Shown: positions 8,336 to 17,162, counted from the first letter of the stretch. The stretch is 64,000 bases of DNA from an uncultured Eubacteriales bacterium (GCA_900316415.1 ONCV01000001.1:186001-250000); one strand, 5' to 3'. Numbers and translations are program-made. The notes: generated from the letters alone by a model not told the origin.

Positions 8336-10552
8336 TCAGCTGCGCAGCCGCAGAGCCAGGGTGGTGTAGCGGCGGGCGACGTGATCGTTCTCCACCATGG
8401 TGCGGATGACGTCCTTCGTGCCCACCAGAACCACCAGATCCCGGGCGCGGGTGATGGCGGTATAGAACAGGTTCCGGGTCAGGAGCAGGGGCGGCCCCCC
8501 GGTGACGGGCATGACCACCACCGGGAACTCGCTGCCCTGGCTCTTGTGGACGGACAAGCAGTAGGCCAGGCTCAGGTCGTCCAGGTCCGCGGATTCATAG
8601 AGCACATCCCGATCCTCGTCAAAGCGGACCGTCAGGGTATGCTCCCCGGGATCCACCTGGAGAATGAACCCGATATCCCCGTTGAAGATTCCGCTGCCGT
8701 TTTCCCAGCCGGCGGCGGTTTTCCGGTTCCAGACCAGATCGTAGTTGTTCCGGGTCTGGATGACCTTGTCTCCCAGGCGGAAGACCGTCTCGCCCCATTT
8801 CAGCTCCGGCGCGGACCTCCGGGGCGGATTCAGGGCCAGCTGCAGCTGTTCGTTCAGCCGGTGGACGCCGCATTCCCCCTTCTTGGCGGGGGCCAGCACC
8901 TGGATATTGCGCATGGCCAGCGCGGCAGCCTTCTCCGGATCGTATCCCAGATATCGGGGCAGGCGTTCCCGGGTCAGGGCGACGATGCTGTCCGCCGCCT
9001 CCCGGACAGCCGGCCTGTTTTCAAAGAAAAAGTCCGAGCCCTTTTCGTTCAGGAGGGGCATCTTTCCGTGGTTGATCAGATGCGCGTTGAGCACGATGGT
9101 GCTCTGCTCGCTCTGGCGGTAGATATCCGTCAGCCGGGCGCAGGGGACGGCGCCGCTGTCCAGGATATCGCCCAGCACATTGCCCGCGCCGACGGAGGGA
9201 AGCTGGTCCGCGTCGCCCACCAGGATCAGGCGGGTGCCGGGGGAGATGGCCCGCAACAGGGCCTTCATCAGGGACAGATCAATCATGGAGGCCTCGTCGG
9301 CGATGATGCAGTCCGCCTCCAGGGGATTGTCCGCGTTCCGGGCGAAGGCCCCCTCCTCGCCGCCGAATTCCAGCATCCGGTGGATGGTCTTCGCCTCCGC
9401 GCCGGTGGCCTCGGTCATGCGCTTGGCGGCCCGGCCGGTGGGCGCGCAGAGCAGGGTCTCGTTTTCCGGGCTCAGCAGGGCGAGAATGCAGTTGATAATC
9501 GTGGTTTTTCCGGTTCCGGGGCCGCCGGTGATGACGAAAACCCCGGTTTCCAGCGCCTGGGCGATGGCCTCCCGCTGCCGGGGGGAAAAGGTGATCCCGT
9601 GGGAGGCCTCGAAGCGGCGGATCTCCCGCGCCGCGTGCGTCCGGACGCTGGGGTGGATGGCGGCCATCAGCTCCCGGATGCGCCGCGCCACCTCGCCCTC
9701 CGCCCGGTACAGGGCGGGGAGATAGATGCGCCGGGAGGAACCGTCCTCCTCCAGCTCTGCCACCAGCTGCCGCTCCAGCAGAAGATGGGTCAGCTGAATC
9801 CGGCATTTTTCGGCCGGGACCTGCAGGAGCCCCGCGGCCAGCCGGATCAGCTCCTCCTCGGGCAGATAGCAGTGGCCCGCGCTGCCGGCGGCTTCCTGCA
9901 TGACATATTTCAGGGCGCCGTGGATCCGCTCCCTGCTGTCCGGGGGCATGCCCAGGGCGGCGCCAATGCGGTCCGCCGTGCGGAAGCCGACGCCCTCCAG
10001 ATCGTCGCAGAGGCGGTAGGGATTGTTCCGAACGACCTCCTGGGTCCGCGCGCCGTAATATTTGCTGATTTTCAGGGCCAGAGAGGCCGGAATGCCATAG
10101 GATTGCAGGAAGATGATGGCCTGCCGTTCCCCCTGCTGGGCGGCGAAGCTTTCCGCGATCATGGCGGCCCGCTTCTTTCCGATGCCGGAGATTTCCGTCA
10201 GCCGGTGGGGATGCTCCGCCAGAACGGACAGGGTTTCCTCCCCGAAATGCTCCACGATCAGCCGGGCGGTGCTTTCCCCGATGCCGCGGACGGCACCGCT
10301 GGCCAGATAGCGCTGGATGCCGAGCAGAGTGGTGGGAGCCAGGATCTCGAAGGAGGAGACCCGGAACTGGCGGCCGTAGGATTTGTGCTCCACCCAGTCC
10401 CCGGTGAAGACGGCCTGCTCCCCGGGATTCAGCTCCGGCAACACGCCCACCGCGGTGACCTCGGACCGGCCCACCCGCACGGAAAGGACGGAATACCCGT
10501 TTTCCTCGTTGCGGAAAACGGTATCCAGAATGCTGGCTTCCAGCTTTTCCAT
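8336..10552 (-). CDS. recD2: RecD2-type ATP-dependent DNA helicase
   Basis: A 738-residue SF1B helicase of the RecD/TraA family that unwinds DNA 5' to 3' in repair, in bacteria without RecBC. Seen: an N-terminal OB-like part, helix-hairpin-helix repeats (GIGEST, GIGKKR, GVGFRTADRIG), Walker A GGPGTGKTT at about 343-351, the DEASM Walker B, and a C-terminal UvrD-like motif (SVHKSQGSEF) followed by YTAITRAR. The upstream in-frame start at 10588 is less likely: ATG 10552 has GGAGGAGG at the right distance. It is divergent from the peptidoglycan-binding protein gene, and the two promoters overlap. Confidence 0.95.
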   Translation of the reverse strand: MEKLEASILDTVFRNEENGYSVLSVRVGRSEVTAVGVLPELNPGEQAVFTGDWVEHKSYGRQFRVSSFEILAPTTLLGIQRYLASGAVRGIGESTARLIVEHFGEETLSVLAEHPHRLTEISGIGKKRAAMIAESFAAQQGERQAIIFLQSYGIPASLALKISKYYGARTQEVVRNNPYRLCDDLEGVGFRTADRIGAALGMPPDSRERIHGALKYVMQEAAGSAGHCYLPEEELIRLAAGLLQVPAEKCRIQLTHLLLERQLVAELEEDGSSRRIYLPALYRAEGEVARRIRELMAAIHPSVRTHAAREIRRFEASHGITFSPRQREAIAQALETGVFVITGGPGTGKTTIINCILALLSPENETLLCAPTGRAAKRMTEATGAEAKTIHRMLEFGGEEGAFARNADNPLEADCIIADEASMIDLSLMKALLRAISPGTRLILVGDADQLPSVGAGNVLGDILDSGAVPCARLTDIYRQSEQSTIVLNAHLINHGKMPLLNEKGSDFFFENRPAVREAADSIVALTRERLPRYLGYDPEKAAALAMRNIQVLAPAKKGECGVHRLNEQLQLALNPPRRSAPELKWGETVFRLGDKVIQTRNNYDLVWNRKTAAGWENGSGIFNGDIGFILQVDPGEHTLTVRFDEDRDVLYESADLDDLSLAYCLSVHKSQGSEFPVVVMPVTGGPPLLLTRNLFYTAITRARDLVVLVGTKDVIRTMVENDHVARRYTTLALRLRS

Positions 10553-10578
10553 CCGGGCCCCTCCTCCGGTTTTTTCCC

Positions 10579-10607
10579 ATGATACCATAAAAATCGTATA
10601 TTGTCAT
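10579..10607 (-). promoter_or_regulatory. Promoter of recD2
   Basis: On the minus strand, -35 ATGACA (complement of 10602-10607) and -10 TATCAT (complement of 10579-10584) are 17 bp apart. The -35 box overlaps that of the divergent promoter. Confidence 0.6.
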
Positions 10608-10629
10608 GGCTGAAAAGGTTTGGTATAAT
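10601..10629 (+). promoter_or_regulatory. Sigma-A promoter for the peptidoglycan-binding protein gene
   Basis: TTGTCA (10601-10606), 17-bp spacer, TATAAT (10624-10629), 36 bp before the start codon. Confidence 0.85.
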
Positions 10630-10664
10630 CGAAGCGTAATTTTCGGGGAGGAAGTGCGGGATCA

Positions 10665-12005
10665 ATGGATTTTCTGACAACGTTGCTGGCCTATATGGCG
10701 GCGAGCCTGGTGGTGGCGGTGGAGAGCACGTCCACGCCTTCCGTGACCCCTGTTCCGACGCCCGCGCCGACGCCGGAGGACCGGCCCGCCGTGGTGGAAA
10801 CGGTGACGGGGCTCCCCTCCGCGGCAGCGACCGCCGTGCCGACGGCGACGGTTTCCGTGACGCCGGAGCCCGTGCCGACCATTACGCCGAACACCGCGGC
10901 CTACCATAACCTGGGCCAGGGGGATCGGGGGAACGAGGTTCGCCGGCTGCAGGAAAGGCTGATTGAGCTGGGATATCTGCCGGAGGGCGCCGCGGACGGC
11001 GCTTACGGCGGGCAGACCCGGATGGCCGTGCGCCGCTTCCAGTACTACAACGGGCTGACGGTGGACGGCATCGCGGGGCGCACGACGCAGACCAACCTTT
11101 TTGAGAACCCGCAGGCGGCCCGCTATCCGGGAGAGACGACGCCCGAACCGGAGGGAGAGGCGTCGCCCGCGCCGGAGGGAACGGACGCCGGCACCGCGGA
11201 GCCGACGGATACGCCCGTGCCCACGGATACGCCGGTGCCCACCGTGACGCCGGTGGTGGTCGCGGCGCAGCATACCGAAGCGCCGAAGACGGAAGAGACC
11301 GCGGAGCCCGAAGCGAAGGCATCCGAAGAACCTTCCGCGGAACCTTCCGCGGAACCGGCGGCGGAGGAAACCGCCGCGCCGGAAGCCAGGGAATCCGCGG
11401 AACCCTCTGCGGAACCCGGGACGGAAGAGCCCGCGGAGCCGGAAGAGCCCGCGGAGCCGGAAGAGCCCGCGGAGGAGACCGCGTCCCCCGCGGTGCCCGA
11501 GATTGAGGAAAGCGTGGATCTGGACCGGGCGGAGGAAACCGCCGCGCCCGTGCCCGCTGTCACGCGCACGCCTGCCGTCTATACGGACCTGGCCGGCTGG
11601 ATCGTGCTGAACGACAGCGGGGAAAACATGCAGTGGACGGAGATGGAGGACGGCGTTCCGGTGATCCGGTCCCCGAGGCTGCAGCGCAGCGCGGAAGGGG
11701 AGATCCGGGTGAGCCTGGATGACCTGAGCAAGAGCGTGGAAGGCTGGAATCTGGCGGAAGAGGAGCACAGCGTGGTGCTCGAGGCGGAGGGATACACCCT
11801 GGCGCTGCTGAACGAGGAGGCGGGCTTTGTCTCCACCGTGGACGGCATCGAGATGGTGACGGACGGGGTCGATTTCTCCTTCGACGACGGGCACTTCCTC
11901 CCGGTGGATTTCCTGACCCGGGCGATGGACGGCTCCTGGGAATGGGACGAGGAGGAGGAAACCCTGATGATCCGCATTCCCCCGAAGACCGGCTATACGG
12001 ACTGA
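10665..12005 (+). CDS. Surface protein with peptidoglycan-binding and copper-amine-oxidase-N-like domains
   Basis: A 446-residue protein. The hydrophobic N-terminus (about 4-18) can serve as a signal or anchor. A Pro/Thr-rich linker follows, then a PG_binding_1 domain at about 81-140 (LGQGDRGNEVRRLQERLIELGYL ending in DGIAGRTT-type sequence), a long Pro/Glu/Ala linker with near-identical repeats at about 155-300, and a C-terminal domain at about 308-440 shaped like the copper amine oxidase N-terminal fold (two alternating strands blocks, ending SWEWDEEEETLMIRI). PG_binding_1 binds cell wall, so the protein is probably wall-attached and the Pro/Glu stretch a spacer. No catalytic domain is seen. 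Start ATG 10665 follows GGGGAGGAAG. Confidence 0.8.
   Translation: MDFLTTLLAYMAASLVVAVESTSTPSVTPVPTPAPTPEDRPAVVETVTGLPSAAATAVPTATVSVTPEPVPTITPNTAAYHNLGQGDRGNEVRRLQERLIELGYLPEGAADGAYGGQTRMAVRRFQYYNGLTVDGIAGRTTQTNLFENPQAARYPGETTPEPEGEASPAPEGTDAGTAEPTDTPVPTDTPVPTVTPVVVAAQHTEAPKTEETAEPEAKASEEPSAEPSAEPAAEETAAPEARESAEPSAEPGTEEPAEPEEPAEPEEPAEETASPAVPEIEESVDLDRAEETAAPVPAVTRTPAVYTDLAGWIVLNDSGENMQWTEMEDGVPVIRSPRLQRSAEGEIRVSLDDLSKSVEGWNLAEEEHSVVLEAEGYTLALLNEEAGFVSTVDGIEMVTDGVDFSFDDGHFLPVDFLTRAMDGSWEWDEEEETLMIRIPPKTGYTD
11424..11474 (+). repeat. 18-bp tandem repeat, 2.8 copies, in the linker of the surface protein
   Basis: The unit GAAGAGCCCGCGGAGCCG occurs at 11424 and 11442 and partly at 11460. It encodes EEPAEP. 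It stays in frame, so copy-number change would alter linker length only. Confidence 0.85.
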
Positions 12006-12020
12006 GCCTTCCGGAAGTCC

Positions 12021-12049
12021 TTGATTTTTCCGGAAAGATCGGGTATGAT
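12021..12049 (+). promoter_or_regulatory. Sigma-A promoter for the HPr-like gene
   Basis: TTGATT (12021-12026), 17-bp spacer, TATGAT (12044-12049), 36 bp before the start. Confidence 0.75.
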
Positions 12050-12084
12050 TTTCCCACCGGATAGAGAAAGAGAGGTGAGTCCGG

Positions 12085-12318
12085 ATGAAGACCGTACAGA
12101 TCAGACTGAGCCTGGTGGAGAATGTGAACCGGTTCGTGAACATCGTGGGCAGGTATCCCTTTGACATGGATCTGCGGGCCGGCCGTCACGTGGTGGACGC
12201 AAAATCCATTCTGGGAATCTTTTCCCTGGACCTGAGCAGACCGATTACCCTGGAGATCTACAGCGAGGATTGCGATGACCTGCTGAAGGAGATTCAGCCC
12301 TTCACGGTGAAGGAGTAA
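12085..12318 (+). CDS. HPr-like protein lacking the catalytic histidine
   Basis: A 77-residue protein with the size and pattern of the phosphocarrier HPr of the sugar phosphotransferase system. The segment KSILGIFSLDL at about 40-50 matches the region around regulatory Ser46 of HPr, and the last helix pattern also fits. The active-site motif GxHARPA around residue 15 is missing (VENVNRFVNIV instead), so it cannot accept phosphate from EI at the usual His. It may be a Crh-like regulator that keeps only the serine, or a protein with another role. It has its own promoter and is followed by the purR promoter and a terminator. Confidence 0.75.
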   Translation: MKTVQIRLSLVENVNRFVNIVGRYPFDMDLRAGRHVVDAKSILGIFSLDLSRPITLEIYSEDCDDLLKEIQPFTVKE

Positions 12319-12390
12319 CCGTTTTCCGCACGTTCGGGGCTGGAAAGACTCCCGGAACACAGGAAAGACGAACTTTTTCAGGTGAAAATC

Positions 12391-12418
12391 TTGCAATATT
12401 CGTGATTTGTGGTACAAT
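12391..12418 (+). promoter_or_regulatory. Promoter for purR
   Basis: TTGCAA (12391-12396), 16-bp spacer, TACAAT (12413-12418). The expected start of transcription (about 12425) falls inside the 5' arm of the following terminator. Confidence 0.7.
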
Positions 12419-12420
12419 AG

Positions 12421-12451
12421 CCCCCGACTGCATCGGCAGCCGGGGGTTTTT
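12421..12451 (+). terminator. Intrinsic terminator after the HPr-like gene, overlapping the purR start site
   Basis: CCCCCG-A-CTGC, loop ATCG, GCAG-C-CGGGGG, then TTTTT. Transcripts from the HPr-like gene form the full stem; transcripts from the purR promoter start within the 5' arm and should escape it. Confidence 0.85.
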
Positions 12452-12521
12452 CTGTCCGGCGGCCGGGAATCGGGAAGGAAAGGGATCTGCCGGGACGGGA
12501 AACGGCAGAGGAGGAAGACAG

Positions 12522-13343
12522 ATGGAAAAGATTCGCCGGAACGAGCGCATGAGCGTCATGATGAAAATTCTGGCCGGGGAGCCGGGAAAGATGTCCACCC
12601 TGAATCGCTTCTGCGAGATGTTCGGCGCCGCGAAATCCACGGTCAGCGAGGATGTGGACGCGCTGCGGAAGGTGGCAAGGGAGTTTGACCTGGGAGAGAT
12701 TGAGACGGTGACGGGGGCGGCCGGGGGCGTGCTGTACCGTCCGGTCCGGAACCGGGAATCCTCCCTGAAATATATCCAGGGGCTCTGCCGGGAGCTGAGC
12801 GGCACGGAGCGGGTGCTTCCGGGCAATTATCTGTACTATTCCGATATTCTGTCCACCCCGGACATCGTCAACCGGATGGGCGAGATTCTGGCGACGGAAT
12901 TCCGGGACGCGAATCCGGACTTCGTTCTGACCATGGAAACCAAGGGGATTCCGGTGGCGTTCGCCGCGGCGAATGCCCTGGGAACGCCGCTGGTCATCGC
13001 CCGGCACAGCTCCAAGGTGTACGAGGGTTCCGCCGTGAACATCAACTATGTATCCGGCTCCGGCAACATGGAAACCATGAGCCTGAGCCGCCGGGCAGTC
13101 CGGGAAAACCAGCGGGCGCTGATCGTGGATGATTTCCTCCGGGGCGGCGGAACGGCCCGGGGCATGGTGGAGCTGATGCGGGAATTCAACGTCTCCGTGG
13201 CGGGGATGGGCTTTGTCATGTCCACGCTGACGCCGGAGAAGAAGCGGATTTCCGGGGAGAAGAGCCTGATGACCCTGGAGGTCCGGGAGGGGGAGATTCC
13301 GGAGGCGATCGTCCGTCCGTCGGCCTGGCTGAATCCGGCCTGA
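12522..13343 (+). CDS. purR: Purine operon repressor PurR (Bacillus type)
   Basis: A 273-residue regulator with an N-terminal winged helix (RNERMSVMMKILAGEPGK, then AAKSTVSEDVDALR) and a C-terminal phosphoribosyltransferase-like domain with the PRPP loop at about 199-215 (ALIVDDFLRGGGTARGM). In this family PRPP binding releases the repressor from purine gene control regions. ATG 12522 is chosen because AGGAGGAAG lies just before it; upstream in-frame codons run through the terminator. The family is homodimeric and cytoplasmic. No purine genes are near. Confidence 0.93.
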   Translation: MEKIRRNERMSVMMKILAGEPGKMSTLNRFCEMFGAAKSTVSEDVDALRKVAREFDLGEIETVTGAAGGVLYRPVRNRESSLKYIQGLCRELSGTERVLPGNYLYYSDILSTPDIVNRMGEILATEFRDANPDFVLTMETKGIPVAFAAANALGTPLVIARHSSKVYEGSAVNINYVSGSGNMETMSLSRRAVRENQRALIVDDFLRGGGTARGMVELMREFNVSVAGMGFVMSTLTPEKKRISGEKSLMTLEVREGEIPEAIVRPSAWLNPA

Positions 13344-13354
13344 CGGCACAAGGT

Positions 13355-13383
13355 TTGCAAACCGTTCCCGTATGTGGTAAAAT
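13355..13383 (+). promoter_or_regulatory. Promoter for the HlyD-like/sepF/divIVA cluster
   Basis: TTGCAA (13355-13360), 17-bp spacer, TAAAAT (13378-13383), 33 bp before the TTG start. Confidence 0.75.
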
Positions 13384-13416
13384 GAAGGGTAATCCACAGG
13401 GAAGGAGACGAACGCC

Positions 13417-14655
13417 TTGTATCAGATGACCCCGCCCCAGCCGGTGCAGCCCGTGATGCCGCCGCCGCAGGAGCCCCGCCGCATGAGCGTGGCGCAGATC
13501 GGATTGATCGTGCTGGTGCTTGGCTTTGTCGTCTGGTATCTGGTGACCGCGCTGACGCCGGAGGCGGAGCCCTTCGGAACGATTCAGGCCGGGACGATGG
13601 GCTCGCGGTACGCGGGGGAATGCCTGTTGGTCCGGGACGAGACGCCCTACGACGCGGAGGGCCTGACCAGCGTGGATTACGTGGCGGAGGAAGGAAGCAC
13701 CGTCTTCCGCGGCACGGCGATCTGCAACGTCTTTTCCTCGGGCTTCAGCACCCGGGAGATGATCACCCTGCAGGATTACCGGGATCAGATCAAGGAATAC
13801 CAGCTGAAGCTGCTGCATTCCGAGATCGCGACGGACGCCCGGATGGAAAAGCTGGAGAGCGAGGTCATGACCCGCGCCCGGGAGGTCCGCGCCATCGTGG
13901 GCGGCGCCCGGGGCAACATGGCGAATCAGGAGAATCTGCTGGCCATGGCCATCGACGCCCGCCAGAGCTATCTGAAGCAGAAATACAGCGAGGATCAGCG
14001 CATGACCCGCCTGTATGACGACGAGCAGAGCCAGATGCAGCGCATCAGCTCATGGACCAAGCAGTACGCGGCCCTGGGCGAGGGCATCGTCAGCTTCTAT
14101 TCGGACGGATATGAATACGGGCTGACGGTGAACAATTACGACCAGTTCACCCCCGCGCAGGTCCGCAGCATGCTCAACGGCACCAAGCCGGAGCAGAGCG
14201 CCCTTCAGAAGGGGAAGACCACGATTTACCGCCTGGTGCGGGACGGATACTGGTACGTGCTGATGATGGTCCGGGACAGCAACTGGAATCCCGTGGAGGG
14301 AGCGACCTACGAGCTGCGGCTGGAGAGCTTCAACGAAACGACCGTGCAGGCCCGCGTGGTCTCCTTCACCCGCAGCGGCGGGGAGATGGTGGTCCGGCTG
14401 GCGGTGCAGGCGGATGTGAAGCCCATCCTCTATATCCGGACCTGCGGGGGCGAACTGGGGGACAATGTGTCCACCCTGATGGTTCCCTCCCGCGCGATTT
14501 ACACGCAGGACAACATGCCCGGCGTCGTGGTGGTGGACGGGCAGTATCAGACCTTTATTCCCGTGAACGTGCTGGACAGCCGGGACGGCTTTGTGTTCAT
14601 CTCCGCGATTCAGCAGGGCGTTCTGGCGGAGGGACAGACGGTGCGCCTGTTCTGA
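13417..14655 (+). CDS. HlyD-like membrane-anchored protein of the sepF locus
   Basis: A 412-residue protein with a Pro-rich cytoplasmic N-terminus, one membrane segment at about 25-46 and a long outer part with a coiled-coil region (about 120-215) flanked by beta-rich segments, as in HlyD-family adaptor proteins. No matching ABC exporter is next to it. Instead it stands 31 bp before sepF, an arrangement I associate with Clostridia, so a division or envelope role is likely. The start is TTG 13417, with AAGGAG 13402-13407 at the right distance. Confidence 0.72.
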   Translation: MYQMTPPQPVQPVMPPPQEPRRMSVAQIGLIVLVLGFVVWYLVTALTPEAEPFGTIQAGTMGSRYAGECLLVRDETPYDAEGLTSVDYVAEEGSTVFRGTAICNVFSSGFSTREMITLQDYRDQIKEYQLKLLHSEIATDARMEKLESEVMTRAREVRAIVGGARGNMANQENLLAMAIDARQSYLKQKYSEDQRMTRLYDDEQSQMQRISSWTKQYAALGEGIVSFYSDGYEYGLTVNNYDQFTPAQVRSMLNGTKPEQSALQKGKTTIYRLVRDGYWYVLMMVRDSNWNPVEGATYELRLESFNETTVQARVVSFTRSGGEMVVRLAVQADVKPILYIRTCGGELGDNVSTLMVPSRAIYTQDNMPGVVVVDGQYQTFIPVNVLDSRDGFVFISAIQQGVLAEGQTVRLF

Positions 14656-14686
14656 GGCGGTATTCTGAAGGAGGCAATCAGCGAAG

Positions 14687-15571
14687 ATGGCATGGAAGGA
14701 TCTGCAGGGCTGGCTGAAAGGGCTTCTCGGAGGCCGGGCGGAGACAACGGGCCGCCGGCCGGACGGAGGCACCAGCTGCTACCGGCCCGTGCAGCGCAAG
14801 AACCGGCAGGAGGAGAATCTGGCCCGGGAAAAGGCCGCGGAATACGCGGCGAGTCAGCCGCAGATGGCCTACGCCCACTCCGGCTTCACCGGCATGAATC
14901 CCCCGCCCACCGGGAGCACGCCGGTGCAGAGCACCTATGTGTCCGGGGAGCCCTACGGATACGGAGCCGCGCAGGCGGGTCCGTCCGGCGCGGCGGGGTT
15001 CGCCGGCGCCCCGGCGGGGAACCCGATGGGATATGAGCAGGCCAGCGGCGGGCAGGCGCCCGCGGACAACATCTCCTACATGCCCGGGGCCTATTCCCCG
15101 GACGCGGGCAGCAGCTACACCCACGTGGAGCACATCATGGCGATCACCTCCCTGCAGAGCTGCTATGACGCCATCGAATGCATGAAGAACGGCGAAACCC
15201 TGATCGTGACGCTGGATGTGCTGGGCAGCGAGGGGGAGAGCCTCCGGTGCCAGGATATGCTGGCCGGGGCGGCCTTTACCCTGCACTGCACGGTGCGGAA
15301 TCTGGCGGCGGTCGGCGTCGTGGTGATCGCTCCCTCCGGCGTCAAGATTCTGCCGGAGCAGCGGTCCGCAAGGTATGAGAACCATCCCGGATACGGCATG
15401 CCGCAGCCGCAGACTCCGGAGGGCTATGCCCCCCGGCGGGAGCGCCGGGTGAGCCAGAACACCTTCGGATGGAACCGGGCGGCGCAGCCGGAGGACAGCG
15501 CGGGATACAATCCCTATACCGGAACCGCGCCGGTGGCGGCGGGCGCTTACGGGGCCTACGGCGGCTATTGA
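14687..15571 (+). CDS. sepF: Cell division protein SepF
   Basis: A 294-residue protein, longer than usual for SepF (about 150). The N-terminus MAWKDLQGWLKGLLGG can form the membrane-binding amphipathic helix. A long Gly/Pro/Ala-rich linker follows. The SepF domain is at about 148-225 (AITSLQSCYDAIECMKNGE, then LRCQDMLAGAAFTL and VVVIAPSGVKI). A further Tyr/Gly/Pro-rich tail of about 65 residues is unusual. SepF anchors FtsZ at the membrane. It lies between the HlyD-like gene and divIVA. Confidence 0.92.
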   Translation: MAWKDLQGWLKGLLGGRAETTGRRPDGGTSCYRPVQRKNRQEENLAREKAAEYAASQPQMAYAHSGFTGMNPPPTGSTPVQSTYVSGEPYGYGAAQAGPSGAAGFAGAPAGNPMGYEQASGGQAPADNISYMPGAYSPDAGSSYTHVEHIMAITSLQSCYDAIECMKNGETLIVTLDVLGSEGESLRCQDMLAGAAFTLHCTVRNLAAVGVVVIAPSGVKILPEQRSARYENHPGYGMPQPQTPEGYAPRRERRVSQNTFGWNRAAQPEDSAGYNPYTGTAPVAAGAYGAYGGY

Positions 15572-15660
15572 CGGAGTAATCCGGGGCGGCTCCCGGAGAT
15601 GAACCTGGAATTCAGCCCGGAACGGGCGCAGAACACATAGATGGAAGGGAGAATGGGAAC

Positions 15661-16146
15661 ATGGAACGGGTGACGGTGGATCTGATCAGCACGAAGGAGT
15701 TTACTCAGGTTTCCAAGGGATACAATCCCAAGGAGGTGGATGAATTCCTGGACGACATCTGCGACGAGATGGAGCGGATGGAAGCGGAGATCAAGGACCT
15801 GCGGCAGAAGAGTACCAACCTGCGCCCCGCGCAGCAGCCCGCTGCCGCCGCGCCGGCGGCTGCGGCGCCTACGGAGGAGATTACCAATCAGTTCCGGGAA
15901 ATCCTGACCACGGCCCAGCAGGTGAAGGACGAAACCATCCGCAAGGCCAAGGAGGACGCGGAAGCGATCCGGGCCAAGGCGGAGGCGGAAGCCACGGAGC
16001 GGCTGGATGGGCTGAATGAGGAACGGGACGCCCTTTCCAAGCAGATCACGGAGCTGAAGGCCGCCGCGGCCAGCTACCGGCAGCAGTTCGAGCAGCTGCT
16101 GGCCGCCCAGCAGGAAGCGCTGGAAAAGGCGACGGATCTGTTCTGA
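15661..16146 (+). CDS. divIVA: DivIVA-family protein
   Basis: A 161-residue protein. The conserved N-terminal domain is at 1-60 (TKEFTQVSKGYNPKEVDEFLD), followed by an Ala/Pro linker and a C-terminal coiled coil at about 85-155. DivIVA proteins bind curved membrane at poles and septa and guide division or growth. Start ATG 15661 has GGAAGGGAGAA before it. It is the last gene of the sepF cluster. Confidence 0.92.
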   Translation: MERVTVDLISTKEFTQVSKGYNPKEVDEFLDDICDEMERMEAEIKDLRQKSTNLRPAQQPAAAAPAAAAPTEEITNQFREILTTAQQVKDETIRKAKEDAEAIRAKAEAEATERLDGLNEERDALSKQITELKAAAASYRQQFEQLLAAQQEALEKATDLF

Positions 16147-16195
16147 GCGGAAGAATCCGCCGGAAGAAGGCGGAATAAACAGGAGGAGAGGCCCC

Positions 16196-17089
16196 ATGTT
16201 CGGACGGAGACCCGATGGACGAAGAATGAAGGACGTGGATCCGGTGGTGCAGATTACGCCCTACCTGATGCCCATGCGCTGCGACGCCCAGGTGTTCCTG
16301 GAGCATAAGCTGGATTACGAGATGCTGTCCCGGTATATTGCCCGGAAGGCCGTGGAGGGCGAAAAAGTCACTTTCATGCAGATCATCGTGGCCGCCTATG
16401 TCCGGGGCGTGAGCCAGCATCCGGAAATCAACCGGTTCATCAAGAATCGGCAGTATTATTCCCGGAACAACCTGTCCGTCTCCTATACCATTCTGAAGGA
16501 GACCCAGAATCACGACAGCCCGGAGACGGTGGTGCGGATCGAGTTTGATCCCACGGATACGCTGCTGGAGGTGCGGGACCGGATGGTCGCGGCGGTGGAG
16601 AAGGCCCGGGGCGAGAATGCCGACCCGACCTTCATCGACAAGCTGCTGAAGGTCGTCTTTGCCCTGCCGGGGCTGCCCGGGGTGATCGTGGCGCTGGTGC
16701 GGCTGCTGGACCGGTACGGCCTGGCGCCGAAATCCCTGATCATGGAGCTGCCCTTCTACAGCAGCATGTTCATCACCAACAATGCCTCCATCGGCCTGCA
16801 TCATGTGTGGCATCACATCTATAATTTCGGGAACGTGAGCGCCTTCTTCGGCATGGGAAGCGTGCTGAAGGAAGCCACCGTGGACGCGGAGGGAAAGACC
16901 CGGATGAAGCGCTGGCTTCCCATCGGCGTGACGGTGGACGAGCGGGTGACCTCCGGCGCGCATTACGCCGCCTTCTTCGCGGACGTGGTGCGCTGTTTGA
17001 ACCATCCCGAGCTGCTGGAAACCCCGCCGGAAATGGTCCGGTATGACAAGGGCATGGAATACCATGTGCCCAAGCCCGCGAAGGCCTGA
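16196..17089 (+). CDS. 2-oxoacid dehydrogenase E2-like acyltransferase, altered active site
   Basis: A 297-residue protein that matches the catalytic domain of dihydrolipoamide acyltransferases (CAT-like fold): FLEHKLDYEMLSRYI, LSVSYTI, LLKVVFALPG, SLIMELPFYSSMFITN and the C-terminal strand VGVTVDERV region. There is no lipoyl or E1-binding domain. The usual catalytic HRxxDG motif reads DERVTSG at 248-254, so His is replaced by Glu249 and Asp by Ser253. It may be inactive for standard transfer or use another acyl donor. It starts 50 bp after divIVA with AGGAGGAGAG before ATG and has a strong terminator after it. Confidence 0.8.
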   Translation: MFGRRPDGRRMKDVDPVVQITPYLMPMRCDAQVFLEHKLDYEMLSRYIARKAVEGEKVTFMQIIVAAYVRGVSQHPEINRFIKNRQYYSRNNLSVSYTILKETQNHDSPETVVRIEFDPTDTLLEVRDRMVAAVEKARGENADPTFIDKLLKVVFALPGLPGVIVALVRLLDRYGLAPKSLIMELPFYSSMFITNNASIGLHHVWHHIYNFGNVSAFFGMGSVLKEATVDAEGKTRMKRWLPIGVTVDERVTSGAHYAAFFADVVRCLNHPELLETPPEMVRYDKGMEYHVPKPAKA

Positions 17090-17110
17090 GCGCCTTCCGC
17101 CCGATTCTCC

Positions 17111-17139
17111 GCACGGCATCTTCCGGTGCCGTGCTTTTC
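17111..17139 (+). terminator. Intrinsic terminator after the E2-like gene
   Basis: GCACGGCATC, loop TTCC, GGTGCCGTGC, then TTTT. Ten-pair stem. Confidence 0.8.
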
Positions 17140-17162
17140 CGTGAAAAGGGGGTCCGACGAAA

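Noticed and set aside
8381..10582. Long open frame on the plus strand opposite recD2
   Set aside because: Shadow of recD2 in G+C-rich DNA: no ribosome binding site, Gln/Gly/Asp-rich composition, no domain.
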